From the NCBI GenBank assembly GCA_035716005.1, contig DASTKG010000025.1, positions 1-64,000 of the forward strand: a DNA stretch of 64,000 nucleotides, written 5' to 3'. Source of the stretch: SZUA-252 sp035716005 (GTDB lineage: Bacteria > Eisenbacteria > RBG-16-71-46 > SZUA-252). Below the pieces are notes generated by a model. That model saw only the letters and a list, made by a program, of their open reading frames with translations, made no database searches and was not told the origin of the DNA. Below are positions 34,349 through 43,114 of the stretch, in pieces. Made by a program: the position numbers and the translations under genes. Position 1 is the stretch's first letter. Each line of letters opens with the position of its first letter.

Positions 34349-34851
34349 GCTCCACGACCACGCGACTCGACGGCCCCATGGTCTACTTGGAAGTGCCCGG
34401 CCCCGAACACCTCCCCACGATCTGGAAGGTCTATCTCGACGCACCCGACTACTTCGAAGCCATCCTCGGGACGAAGGACTTCGACCCGGTCGCGGTGGAG
34501 ATGCTCTACGAGGAGGCGATCTCGGACGAGAACCGTTTCTACTTCGGGGTCCGCCGCACCGACACGAAGGCGCTCATCGGAACGCTCGAGGTGGAGGTGG
34601 GCACGTCGGAGATTCCCGCCATTCTGCGCGGGCTGGTCCTGTCGCAGGCGGAGCGGGGCCACGGCTACGGACGGGCGGCTCTGGAGCTGGTGGAGCGGTT
34701 CCTGGCGGACGAGTACGGCGTGGGAGCGCTGGCGGCGGAAGTGCCGCCGGGCCTCGACGACGGAGAGCGGTTCCTGGAGGCGATGGGCTTCCGCGAACGC
34801 CGCCTCAAGTCGGGCGACGTCCGCTGGATCAAGAAGCTCGATTCGGAGTAG
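34345..34851 (+). CDS. GNAT-family N-acetyltransferase
   Basis: A 168-residue acetyltransferase of the RimJ/Acetyltransf_3 type. The acetyl-CoA loop lies in RGLVLSQAERGHGYGRAALELV (R/Q-x-x-G-x-G/A), preceded by the strand ALIGTLEVEVG and followed by ALAAEVPPGLDDGERFLEAMGF. The acceptor is unknown. It begins in an ATGA overlap with the protease stop, so it is coexpressed with it. Its 3' end overlaps the tail of the opposing histidine kinase gene by 23 bases. Confidence 0.8.
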   Translation: MSSTTTRLDGPMVYLEVPGPEHLPTIWKVYLDAPDYFEAILGTKDFDPVAVEMLYEEAISDENRFYFGVRRTDTKALIGTLEVEVGTSEIPAILRGLVLSQAERGHGYGRAALELVERFLADEYGVGALAAEVPPGLDDGERFLEAMGFRERRLKSGDVRWIKKLDSE

Positions 34852-37183
34852 CGTTTCGCGCCGCCATGGCGCGGTTCACGCGGGAGACCAGCTCCTCCAG
34901 ATCGAACGGCTTGCTGACGACGAAATTCACGCCGTGCGATTGGACCATCTCCTCGCTGATGGTCGCGCCCCAGCCGGTGACGAGGCCGAGCACCACCGAC
35001 GGCGCCCCTTCCTTCCGCACCACCTGCGCCACGCCCCAGCCGCTCACGTCGGCCATGCCCAGGTCGGTCAGCACCACGTCGTAGGGCTGCTCGCGGAAGC
35101 GCTCGATCCCGTCCAGGCCGCACGAGGCCGCCGTCACCTGGTGCCCGGCCCGCTCCAGCGCGTCGCGCAGAACTCCGAGCAGCTCCGTCTCGTCGTCCAC
35201 CACCAGGATGCGCGCCTGGAACGGCGCCTGCACGCGGACGGGCGAGTGCGCGGCCGGGCTCGCCTCGCGGGTGGCGGGGAAGCGCATGCGGATGGTCGTT
35301 CCCTCTCCCGGCGCCGTCTCCACCTCCACCGTGCCGCGATGACGCGAGACGATGCCGTAGACCATGGAGAGCCCGAGTCCCGTTCCCGCCATTCCCTTCG
35401 TCGTGAAGAACGGCTCGAACATGCGGCTCTTCACGCTCTCGTTCATGCCGGTTCCGTCGTCGATGACCTCGAGGATCGCCTCGTCTCCCTCGACGCGGCT
35501 CCGGATGGCGATCACGCCTCCCCGCGGAAGTGCGTCGACCGCGTTGAAGATGAGATTCGTGAGCGCCTCGCGGATCTCGGCGCGCGAGCCGAGGATGGGA
35601 CGGGAATCGACGACCTCGACGCGGACGTCCACCTTCACGCCGCGGCGCTGCGCGTCGTTGCTCCACTTCCCGCGCGTGATCTCCACCACTTCCTCGGCCA
35701 CGCTCGGAAGGTCGAGCGGCTCGTGGGCGCGGTCCTCCCGCACCCGCGTGAATTGCTGGATTCGGCGCACGGCCTCGCCGCCGTCCATGGCGGCCTGCCG
35801 GATGACGTTCAGTCCGGCGGAGATCTCCTGGTCCTGCGACTTCATGAGAAGGAGCTGCGTGCGCCCGAGGATGATTCCGAGGTTGTTGTTGAAGTCGTGC
35901 GCCACGCCGGCCGCCAGCTCGCCCAGGGCGCGGAGCTTCTCGCCGCGCACGAGCCTGCCCTGCAGATCGCGCAGCGCGGAGACGTCCGAGAGGAGGATCA
36001 TGCTGGCCGGCTCGTTCTGGAAGACGAGCGGCGCCACCTGAAGCTCCGCGTGAACGCTCCGGCCGCCGGCGTGCTGGATTTCGACGGAGACCTGCGTCGC
36101 CTCCGATTCGGTCCCGAGCAGCGCGGATCGCACCGCCGAGCGGGACGCCGGCGCGAAGAGGGACCCGACGTCGAATTCGGGCGTCTTCAGCTCGCTCACG
36201 CTCCGCCCCGTCATCCTCTCCAGCGCTGGATTCGTGAAGACGATGCGGTCGGCCTGGAGGATGGCGATCCCCTGCGGGGCGCTTTCGACCAGGACGCGGT
36301 ACTTCGCCTCCGATTCCACGAGCGCCCGCGTGCGGGCCTCCACGGCCGCCTCCAGCGTCTGGTTGAGACGCGCGAGATTCTCGCGGCTGGCGAGGATCTC
36401 GGCCTGCTGGCGCTGCACCTCGCCGGCCATGTGGTCGAAGTGCCACGCGAGCGTCTCCAGCTCGTCGCCCGACTTGAGATCGACGCGCTGCGAGTAGTCT
36501 CCCGTCGCGATGGCGCGCGTGGCGGTCACGAGCCGCTGGATCGGGCGCGTGATGCCGCCGGCCGCCGCGCGCGCCGCGAGGAGGCAGAGGATCGCGGCCA
36601 GGATGCCCGCCAGAATCAGGTTCCAGGTGAGCGATGCGACCTCCCGGTCGACGCCCTCCATGGAAAGGGCGATCCGGACCGTTCCCCATTTCACGGCGTA
36701 GCCCTGGACGAAGACGGGGAGGAAGATTTCGAGGAGGCGCGCCTCGCCGGGCCTCTGCGGCGGAAGGAAGCGCCAGCGCTCCTCGCGCGTGGCGTGGGCG
36801 AAGAAGTCGGCGGCGTCGCGCGGCGGATTGCCGAACGAATTGTCGCTCCGGCTGTCGGCCGCGATCATCCCTTCCTTGTCGTAGATGACGACGTACGCGA
36901 TCTCGCTCCCTTCCTGCGAGCGGCTGGCGGCCTGATTGAGCGCGACGTAGTTGTAGGAGAGGAGGGACGGCGTGGAGAGCCAGGCGATGTTCCGCGCCAC
37001 GGCGATGCCGCGCTTCCGGGTCTCGCGCTGGAGCGAGTCCGATTCGCTTCGAACGAGGAAGGTCACCGCGGCGGCCACGAGGCCGACGACGACGACCGCG
37101 AAAGTCAGGAAGATCCGCGCCTGTAGCCCGCGCCAGAACGGAATCGGGCGTTCAGCGGGATGCGTCGCGACGGTCCCGGCCAT
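34829..37183 (-). CDS. Hybrid sensor histidine kinase (HAMP-PAS-HK-REC)
   Basis: A 784-residue membrane kinase. A first helix (FLTFAVVVVGLVAAAVTFLV) and an extracytoplasmic sensor region precede a second helix near 190-210 and HAMP (GGITRPIQRLVTATRAIATGDYSQRV). A coiled coil follows, then a PAS domain (LVESAPQGIAILQADRIVFTNPALERM) and the phosphoacceptor box GELAAGVAHDFNNNLGIILG. The ATPase domain is intact (NLIFNAVDALP, DDGTGM, GTGLGLSMVYGI). A receiver domain occupies about the last 125 residues (ILVVDDE, VVLTDLGM with the acceptor Asp, SKPFDLEEL). No separate regulator is adjacent. It overlaps the upstream solute-binding gene by 32 bases, suggesting a common signal. Confidence 0.93.
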   Translation of the reverse strand: MAGTVATHPAERPIPFWRGLQARIFLTFAVVVVGLVAAAVTFLVRSESDSLQRETRKRGIAVARNIAWLSTPSLLSYNYVALNQAASRSQEGSEIAYVVIYDKEGMIAADSRSDNSFGNPPRDAADFFAHATREERWRFLPPQRPGEARLLEIFLPVFVQGYAVKWGTVRIALSMEGVDREVASLTWNLILAGILAAILCLLAARAAAGGITRPIQRLVTATRAIATGDYSQRVDLKSGDELETLAWHFDHMAGEVQRQQAEILASRENLARLNQTLEAAVEARTRALVESEAKYRVLVESAPQGIAILQADRIVFTNPALERMTGRSVSELKTPEFDVGSLFAPASRSAVRSALLGTESEATQVSVEIQHAGGRSVHAELQVAPLVFQNEPASMILLSDVSALRDLQGRLVRGEKLRALGELAAGVAHDFNNNLGIILGRTQLLLMKSQDQEISAGLNVIRQAAMDGGEAVRRIQQFTRVREDRAHEPLDLPSVAEEVVEITRGKWSNDAQRRGVKVDVRVEVVDSRPILGSRAEIREALTNLIFNAVDALPRGGVIAIRSRVEGDEAILEVIDDGTGMNESVKSRMFEPFFTTKGMAGTGLGLSMVYGIVSRHRGTVEVETAPGEGTTIRMRFPATREASPAAHSPVRVQAPFQARILVVDDETELLGVLRDALERAGHQVTAASCGLDGIERFREQPYDVVLTDLGMADVSGWGVAQVVRKEGAPSVVLGLVTGWGATISEEMVQSHGVNFVVSKPFDLEELVSRVNRAMAARNATPNRAS

Positions 37184-38873
37184 CCCTGGGCTCCGTGAGG
37201 TGGAGCTTCTCCATGGCGAGCGTCGAGATGCCGAGCGGATTCATCTCGAGTCCCGCCACGTTGTCCTTCATTCCGATGAAACTGACCGTCGAATAGAGCG
37301 GCACGAAGGGGGCGTCGCGAAGGATCGCCTCCTCCGCCTCGCGGTAGAGCTCGTTGCGATGGTCGCCGTCCAGCGTCGAGCGCGCCAGGTCGAGGAGCGA
37401 GTCGACCGCCCCGGAGCGGTAGCGGAAGTAGTTCGTCGCGCTGGTCGAGTAGGCGAGGCTTCGGAGGAACGTTTCCGGATCGGGGATGTCGGCGATCCAG
37501 GCGAGTCCGAAGAGCGCGGCCTTTCGCTCGGTGATGACCTTGTCGAGGACGGCCCACGACTCGTAGCGAACCGCGACGTCGATTCCCGCCTCCGCGAGGG
37601 AGCGGACCATGACCGAGTCGGTCAGGCGGAGGTTCGCGCTCGTCATGCTCTTCCAGAGCGTGAGCCGCGGGAGCGGATGCCCCGGACCGTACCCCGCCTC
37701 GGCGAGAAGCCTCTTCGCCGCGGCCACGTCGCGCGCCGGAACCTTGTTCGAGGGGCTGTACCCCGGCACGCCGGCCGGAAGGATCCCCTGCGCGAGGGTC
37801 TTCCCCTCGGGCCTCGCGTCGAGCATGCCCTGGCGATCGATGGCGAGCGCGACCGCGCGGCGAACGCGCGCGTCGTCGAGCGGCGGGACGGACGCGTTCA
37901 TGCCGATGAAGGAGAGGCTCAGGTCCTGCCAGCGGAGCACGGCGAGCCCGGGGCGCGCGCGGAACTCCTCGATCCGGTTGCTCGGCAGGAGACTCAGCGT
38001 CGCGCGTCCTTCGAGGAGGGCGTCGGCCCCGGCCTCGAGAACGTCGCCGGGGGGCGCGATGAAGATGAGGCTGTCGAGCTTGGGGCGCCCCATGAAGTAG
38101 TCGTCGTTCGCGGCGAGGGCGACGGCGCGATCGCCTTCCATGCGAACGTACCGGAACGGTCCGGTGCCGACCGGATTCGACTCGAGGGCGCGCGGCCCGC
38201 CCTTCTCCAGCACCTCGCGCGGGACGACGCTCGTCTGGTCGAGCGCCAAGGCGTAGAGGAGCGAGGAGTAGGGCCGGCTCAGCGTGATCTGGAGCTGGTA
38301 GCGGTCGAGGGCGCGAATGCCGCGAATCGACGCCGCCTTCCCCCTCACGAAGTCAGGCACGCCGGCGATCGCGTCGAGGTAGTTCGCGGCGAGCCCCTCG
38401 GAGCGGAACGGCTCCCGAAAGACGCGCGTCAGGCTGTAGGCGAAGTCCTCCGCCGTCACCTCGCGTCCGTTGTGGAAGCGCACCCCGGGGCGAACGTGGA
38501 AGACGTAGCGGAGTCCGTCCTTCGAGATCGTCCAGCTCTCGGCGAGCTGGGGCGTCGGCTCCAGGTCGGAGGTCATCCCGACGAGGGGACTATAGATCTG
38601 CGCCACGACCTCGGAGGAATAGGAGTCCGACGCGTGCGCCGGATCGAGCGTGTGCGGGAATTCCTGGTAGAAGCGGAAGACGTTGGGACCGGGACGGAGC
38701 GTGGGCGCGACGGAGGGGCTCGGCGCCCTGCCCGTGCGACCGCCGTCGACGGGCGCGCCCGACTGGCGGCGGAGGACGCTCGGCAGAGCGACCGCGGCCA
38801 AAAGGAGCAGCACCGCGCCGAGCGCGGCCGCCCTCCCACCCCACTTGTCCCAAAAGGCGCCCATCTCGATCAT
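37152..38873 (-). CDS. Family 5 extracellular solute-binding protein (DppA/OppA-like)
   Basis: A 573-residue exported, probably membrane-tethered protein with an N-terminal hydrophobic helix and no clear lipobox. The SBP_bac_5 fold is evident: FPHTLDPAHASDSYSSEVVAQIYSPL, ESWTISKDGLRYVFHVRPGVRFHNG, NPVGTGPFRYV, VRRAVALAIDRQ and RDAPFVPLY. Such proteins bind peptides, nickel complexes or other solutes for ABC importers, but no permease or ATPase genes are next to it. Coupling by overlap to a sensor kinase suggests it may serve as a ligand-binding sensor subunit (inference). Start may be the ATG at 38864 instead. Confidence 0.85.
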   Translation of the reverse strand: MIEMGAFWDKWGGRAAALGAVLLLLAAVALPSVLRRQSGAPVDGGRTGRAPSPSVAPTLRPGPNVFRFYQEFPHTLDPAHASDSYSSEVVAQIYSPLVGMTSDLEPTPQLAESWTISKDGLRYVFHVRPGVRFHNGREVTAEDFAYSLTRVFREPFRSEGLAANYLDAIAGVPDFVRGKAASIRGIRALDRYQLQITLSRPYSSLLYALALDQTSVVPREVLEKGGPRALESNPVGTGPFRYVRMEGDRAVALAANDDYFMGRPKLDSLIFIAPPGDVLEAGADALLEGRATLSLLPSNRIEEFRARPGLAVLRWQDLSLSFIGMNASVPPLDDARVRRAVALAIDRQGMLDARPEGKTLAQGILPAGVPGYSPSNKVPARDVAAAKRLLAEAGYGPGHPLPRLTLWKSMTSANLRLTDSVMVRSLAEAGIDVAVRYESWAVLDKVITERKAALFGLAWIADIPDPETFLRSLAYSTSATNYFRYRSGAVDSLLDLARSTLDGDHRNELYREAEEAILRDAPFVPLYSTVSFIGMKDNVAGLEMNPLGISTLAMEKLHLTEPRDGRDRRDASR

Positions 38874-38990
38874 GAATCGGAAGACGGGCCTCGTAACTTC
38901 AGTTGAAACTGGGAGTTCGGGGGAGGGGCGCCCGGGCGTTAGCGGCTTGTAATCGATTGCGGGACAGGCTTTTACGGCCGGACCGGAAGA

Positions 38991-39401
38991 CTATTCCGAC
39001 TCTCTCCAGCGGCGCTCCCGCTTCACGGCGCCGCGCTGCTTCTTGGCCTCGATCCGGGCGGCCCGCGACGACGCCGTCGCCTTCGTGGGGCGCCGGACAC
39101 GCCGCGGCGCGAGGGCCGCCGCCACGAGCGCGCGAAGGCGTTCCACGGCCGCATCCCGATTCCTGGACTGGGAGCGAAAGCGCTGCGAGACGACGCGGAT
39201 CGTTCCGTCCGCCGCGAGTCGTGACGCGAGGGCCGCTCGAACCACGGTCTTCGCCTCGGGCGAGAGCGCGGACGCCTCCAGGTCCCAGACCGCCTCGACG
39301 CGCGTCTCCACCTTGTTCACGTTCTGCCCGCCCGGCCCTCCGGCCCGAGACGTCCGGAACCGGATCTCGCGGAGCGGGACGGTCACGCGCGGCGTCGACA
39401 C
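38991..39401 (-). CDS. arfB: Peptidyl-tRNA hydrolase ArfB (ribosome rescue)
   Basis: A 136-residue class I release-factor-like protein. The catalytic loop is RTSRAGGPGGQNVNKVETRVE with the GGQ that hydrolyses peptidyl-tRNA. The C-terminal tail is strongly basic (RIEAKKQRGAVKRERRWRE), the part that enters the empty mRNA channel of stalled ribosomes. Without a codon-recognition domain it matches ArfB/YaeJ rather than RF1/RF2. It lies two bases downstream of an M24 peptidase gene in a run with hflX. Confidence 0.92.
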   Translation of the reverse strand: MSTPRVTVPLREIRFRTSRAGGPGGQNVNKVETRVEAVWDLEASALSPEAKTVVRAALASRLAADGTIRVVSQRFRSQSRNRDAAVERLRALVAAALAPRRVRRPTKATASSRAARIEAKKQRGAVKRERRWRESE

Positions 39402-39403
39402 GG

Positions 39404-40690
39404 TCAGGCGAGGAGCGCGGGGAGTTCGCGCTGGACGGGGGCCGTGGTGACGACGGCCTTGCCGCCGTCGAGGAGGAGATTCACCTCGCTTCGCGCGCCG
39501 AAGTCGTCGAGGTAGACGCCGGGCTCCACCGAGACGAGGGTGCCGTCGAGGAGGCGGCGGTCGTCGTGCGTCTCGAGATTGTCGAGATGAACGCCGTTCG
39601 CGTGCACCTCCTCGCCGATCGAATGCCCCGTGCGGTGGAGGAATCGGTCGCCGTAGCCGCGCGCGCGGACGACGGCGCGCGCCGCGTCGTCGACGTCGCA
39701 GCCCCGAATGGACCTCCCCGCGGCCAGCGCCGCCTCGACGGCGCCGACGGCGGCGTCACGCGCGTCGCGGACGACGGCGAAGATCTCGCGATGCCGCGCG
39801 GGCGCGGAGGCCCCGACGAAGGCGCATTGCGTGTAGTCGGCGTAGACGGCGCCCGGCCGCTTCGCCTTGCACCAGGCGTCGATCAGGAGAAAGTCCCCCT
39901 CGCGAATCGGCGCGTCGGTGGCCTCGTTCGTGTCGAAATGGGGATCTCCCGAGTGGGCGTTCACGGCGACGGTCGGCGCGTCGACGGAGGTCATTCCCTC
40001 GGCGTCGTACCGCTCCAAGATCCAGCGCTGGAGCGACGTCTCCGTGAGCGGCTTCCCCGCCCGAACGCTCTCGCGCACGCGGGCGAAGGCCGCGTCGAAG
40101 ATCCCGTGCAGGATCCGCCCCGTGGCCACGTGGTCGCGCCGCGCCTCCGGCGAGAGGACGCCGCCGAAGCGCTGCGCGAGATTCGCCGAGGAGACGACCT
40201 GCGCCCCCGCGGCGCGCACGAGTTCCACCGTCCCCGCGTCGACGCGCGAGACGTAGGGGAGCCGGGCGAGCGGCGAGTACTCCATGGCGATCGAGGGGGC
40301 GAATCCGCCCGCGGTGCCGAGCGAAGCGACCGTCGTTCCCACGGCCTCCGCGACGGCCCGGCCGAGCTCCGCCCACTCGAGGTAGACGGTCGTCTCGCCG
40401 GGGAAGGGATCGAGGGCGCGCGGCTCGATGCGATGAACGACGCGACGCGGCGTGCCGCGCGCGGGGACGAGATAGAACCAGCGGCGCGACGTCTTGCCGC
40501 GATGGGGCAGCCGGTCGAAGCCGAGCACCGCGGGCGCGATCGGATTCGAGCCGTGGAAGTCGTAGAGAAGCCAGGCGCCGATCTCCTCCTCGAGGAGCGC
40601 GGCCTGAATCGCCTCCACCCGGGCGCTCGCGCGCTCCGGCGTGTCGGGGGGCTCGAGCGCGCCCGCGGGCCGCGGAGCCGGCGAGCTCAC
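39404..40690 (-). CDS. M24-family metallopeptidase (aminopeptidase P-like)
   Basis: A 428-residue protein starting at GTG 40690 in a GTGA overlap with hflX. An N-terminal creatinase-like domain (about residues 1-170) precedes the pita-bread fold. All five metal ligands can be seen: Asp in LLIDAWCK, Asp in YADYTQC, His in TGHSIG, Glu in SVEPGVYL and Glu in RSEVNLLL. Family members remove N-terminal residues before proline (Xaa-Pro). The Trp at IDAW and the GxVYADYT insertion mark a subfamily distinct from the second M24 protein nearby. Confidence 0.88.
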   Translation of the reverse strand: MSSPAPRPAGALEPPDTPERASARVEAIQAALLEEEIGAWLLYDFHGSNPIAPAVLGFDRLPHRGKTSRRWFYLVPARGTPRRVVHRIEPRALDPFPGETTVYLEWAELGRAVAEAVGTTVASLGTAGGFAPSIAMEYSPLARLPYVSRVDAGTVELVRAAGAQVVSSANLAQRFGGVLSPEARRDHVATGRILHGIFDAAFARVRESVRAGKPLTETSLQRWILERYDAEGMTSVDAPTVAVNAHSGDPHFDTNEATDAPIREGDFLLIDAWCKAKRPGAVYADYTQCAFVGASAPARHREIFAVVRDARDAAVGAVEAALAAGRSIRGCDVDDAARAVVRARGYGDRFLHRTGHSIGEEVHANGVHLDNLETHDDRRLLDGTLVSVEPGVYLDDFGARSEVNLLLDGGKAVVTTAPVQRELPALLA

Positions 40691-41880
40691 GACCCGTCCT
40701 CGCCGTGAAGTCTCGCCGCGATCGCCTTCCGGAGCTCGGGGAGCCCATCGCGCGTCACGGCCGAGACGAAGACCGCGCCGGGATGCTGCGCGCGGAGGCC
40801 CAGGAGCGCGATCTCGTCGTGGAGGGCGTCGATCTTGTTGAAGACGAGGAGCCGCGGGCGCTGGAGCGCGTCGAGCTCCTCGAGCACGGCGTGCACCGCC
40901 TCGATGTGGGCGTCGATGTCGGGCTCGGTCGCGTCGACGACGTGGAGGAGGAGATCGGCCTCGGTCACCTCCTCGAGCGTGGCGCGGAACGACGCGACGA
41001 GGTGGGCGGGAAGCTTCCGGATGAAGCCGACGGTGTCGGTGAGGAGGACCCTCACGCGCCCCTCCGCGGCGATGGCGCGCGTCGTGGGATCGAGCGTGGC
41101 GAAGAGCTGGTTCTCGACGTAGACGTTGGCGCGCGCGACGGCGTTGAAGAGGGTCGACTTCCCCGCGTTCGTGTAGCCGACGAGCGAGACCTTGAAGCAC
41201 TCCTTCCGCCCCTTCCGCTGCACGCGCCGCTCGCGGACGACCCCTTCGAGATCGCGCTTCAGCCGTGCGATCCGCTCGCGGATGCGGCGGCGGTCGACCT
41301 CGAGCTGCGTCTCGCCGGGGCCGCGGGTTCCGATGCCGCCGCCGAGGCGCCCGAGGTGCTCCCACATGCGCGTGAGCCGCGGCAGGAGGTATTCGAGCTG
41401 CGCCAGCTCGACCTGAAGCCGGGCCTCGCGCGTCCGCGCGCGGCGGGCGAAGATGTCGAGGATGAGGCCGCTCCGGTCGACGACGCGCATCCCGAGCTCC
41501 TTCTCGAGATTCTTGTGCTGGGCGGGCGAGAGATCGTCGTCGAGGAGGAGGAGCCCGGCGCGCTCTTCCGCCGCCAGCTCCTGGATCTCCTCGATCTTCC
41601 CCTTGCTGAGAAACGTCGACGCGCGCACGGGGCCCCGGCGCTGCACCACCTGGCCGCGCACCCGGGCGCCGGCCGTTTCGGCCAGGAGCTTCAACTCGGC
41701 GAGCGTGGCGGAATCGACGGCCCCGCGCGTGACGCGGCCCGCGAGGATGGCGCGTTCGGGGTCCCCCGCCGGGCGCGCGGCGTCCGTCAGCCGCACGTGC
41801 CCGGTGATGGCGTCGGCCTCGTGGCTATGTCGCGGGCGCGACTTCGAGCCCGTACGGGATGTGCTCCGCGAGGTTCTCAA
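40687..41880 (-). CDS. hflX: GTPase HflX (ribosome-splitting factor)
   Basis: A 397-residue protein. The N-terminal HflX domain contains the glycine-rich segment LGGGIGTRGPGETQLEVDRRRIRERI. The GTPase domain has G1 GYTNAGKSTLF, G3 DTVGFI and G4 NKID. HflX binds stalled or heat-damaged 70S ribosomes and splits them with GTP. As written it overlaps the upstream M24 gene by 56 bases; a GTG at 41796 would remove the overlap and the unusual Arg/Ser-rich leader, so the start is uncertain. Its neighbour arfB is also a rescue factor. Confidence 0.93.
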   Translation of the reverse strand: MRTSRSTSRTGSKSRPRHSHEADAITGHVRLTDAARPAGDPERAILAGRVTRGAVDSATLAELKLLAETAGARVRGQVVQRRGPVRASTFLSKGKIEEIQELAAEERAGLLLLDDDLSPAQHKNLEKELGMRVVDRSGLILDIFARRARTREARLQVELAQLEYLLPRLTRMWEHLGRLGGGIGTRGPGETQLEVDRRRIRERIARLKRDLEGVVRERRVQRKGRKECFKVSLVGYTNAGKSTLFNAVARANVYVENQLFATLDPTTRAIAAEGRVRVLLTDTVGFIRKLPAHLVASFRATLEEVTEADLLLHVVDATEPDIDAHIEAVHAVLEELDALQRPRLLVFNKIDALHDEIALLGLRAQHPGAVFVSAVTRDGLPELRKAIAARLHGEDGS

Positions 41881-43057
41881 AGGTACCGTCCGGCCTGGCG
41901 TAGACCACGTCTTCGATGCGCACGCCGAGGCCGCGAGAGGGATAGTAGAGGCCGGGCTCGAGCGTGAAGAGCGAGCCGGGCTCGAGACGATCGGGATTGG
42001 AGGGCGGTCCGCCCAGATTGGGGCGCTCGTGCACCTCGAGCCCGATGCCGTGGCCCAGGCCGTGCACGTACCCCTCCTCGATGCGGTCGTTCTGCCGAAT
42101 GGTCGGGTGTCCCTGCTTCTCGAAGAAGTCGCAGAGCCGGTCCTGGTAGGAGCGCGCCCGCGCCCCCGATTCCAGGGCGCCGTACGAGTCTCGCAAGGAG
42201 GCGTGCACGCAGTCGTAGAGCGCGCGCAGCTCGGGAGTCGCGCGCCCCACGCAGAAGGTGCGCGTCACGTCGAAGAAGTAGCCCCCGTGCGGCTGCGCCG
42301 GGAAGATGTCGATCACGATCGGCGCGCCCTCGAGGAGAACGTCGTCGTCGTTCCCGCTGTTGTGCGGCACGCCGGCATCCCGTCCCTGGGCGACGATGTT
42401 CCCGTGCGGCTCCTCGAGGCCCGCCTCGAAGAAGACGCGGCGGATCTCGCGGCGGAGCCGTCCGACGGTCACCCAGCCCTCGGCGTCGCGAAGCCGGCCA
42501 CCCTCCAGGCGCCCCTTTCCGATCGTCTCGCGGACGCGCGCGTAGGCGGTTCCGCAGACTGCGCCGACCTTCCGCACCTCCGCCACCTCCGCCTCCTCCT
42601 TCGTGAGCCGGGCCTGAAGGAAGAGCCGCGGATCGCGGTCCTCCACGATCTCGAGATCGGGGCGCCGCGCGCGCAGGCGGCCGAGGACTTCGAAGTAGCG
42701 GCCGATCGGTCCGATGCCGTCGACGAGGATGCGGCCGGTCACCCCGAGATCGCGCAGGACCTCGTCGAGGAATCGCGCCTCCGCGGCCGTGGGCGTCGCC
42801 TCCTCGGTGGCGATCTTCCGGTAGCCACGCTGGCCGTAGTCGCTCAGATCGAAGCCCGTGGCCGCCGCGGCGTCGCGCTCCATGGAGGCATGGACCAGGT
42901 GCGGCCTCGCGCCGCGCCGCCAGACGAGGATGCTGGTGGAGAGATGCTCGCGCGTTCCGACGAGGTACGAAAAGGTCGGATTCGGGTGCTCCGTTTTCAG
43001 GACTACGGCGGCCGCGAGGTCGCGCTCCTTCAGGAGCGCGTCGACGTCAGAGCGCAT
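41825..43057 (-). CDS. Second M24-family Xaa-Pro peptidase
   Basis: A 410-residue protein with an N-terminal creatinase-like domain and a C-terminal M24 fold. Metal ligands are complete: Asp in IVIDIFPAQP, Asp in FFDVTRTF, His in GLGHGIGLEVHE, Glu in TLEPGLYY and Glu in VRIEDVVY. It is only distantly similar to the other M24 protein downstream, so the two are unlikely to be a recent duplication. It begins the minus-strand run M24-hflX-M24-arfB and is separated by 57 bases from the ABC exporter genes upstream. Confidence 0.9.
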   Translation of the reverse strand: MRSDVDALLKERDLAAAVVLKTEHPNPTFSYLVGTREHLSTSILVWRRGARPHLVHASMERDAAAATGFDLSDYGQRGYRKIATEEATPTAAEARFLDEVLRDLGVTGRILVDGIGPIGRYFEVLGRLRARRPDLEIVEDRDPRLFLQARLTKEEAEVAEVRKVGAVCGTAYARVRETIGKGRLEGGRLRDAEGWVTVGRLRREIRRVFFEAGLEEPHGNIVAQGRDAGVPHNSGNDDDVLLEGAPIVIDIFPAQPHGGYFFDVTRTFCVGRATPELRALYDCVHASLRDSYGALESGARARSYQDRLCDFFEKQGHPTIRQNDRIEEGYVHGLGHGIGLEVHERPNLGGPPSNPDRLEPGSLFTLEPGLYYPSRGLGVRIEDVVYARPDGTFENLAEHIPYGLEVAPAT

Positions 43058-43114
43058 GCGAATTCCTCCGGATCGTGGCCGCGATGGCGATGGCGTGCGG
43101 GCCCCTTCGCGCGC

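Noticed and set aside
31205..34444. Long minus-strand open frame (about 1080 codons) opposite the M6 protease
   Set aside because: Composition is Arg/Glu/Val/Gly-rich with no family motif. The + strand encodes a clear signal peptide, HExxH motif and C-terminal domain.
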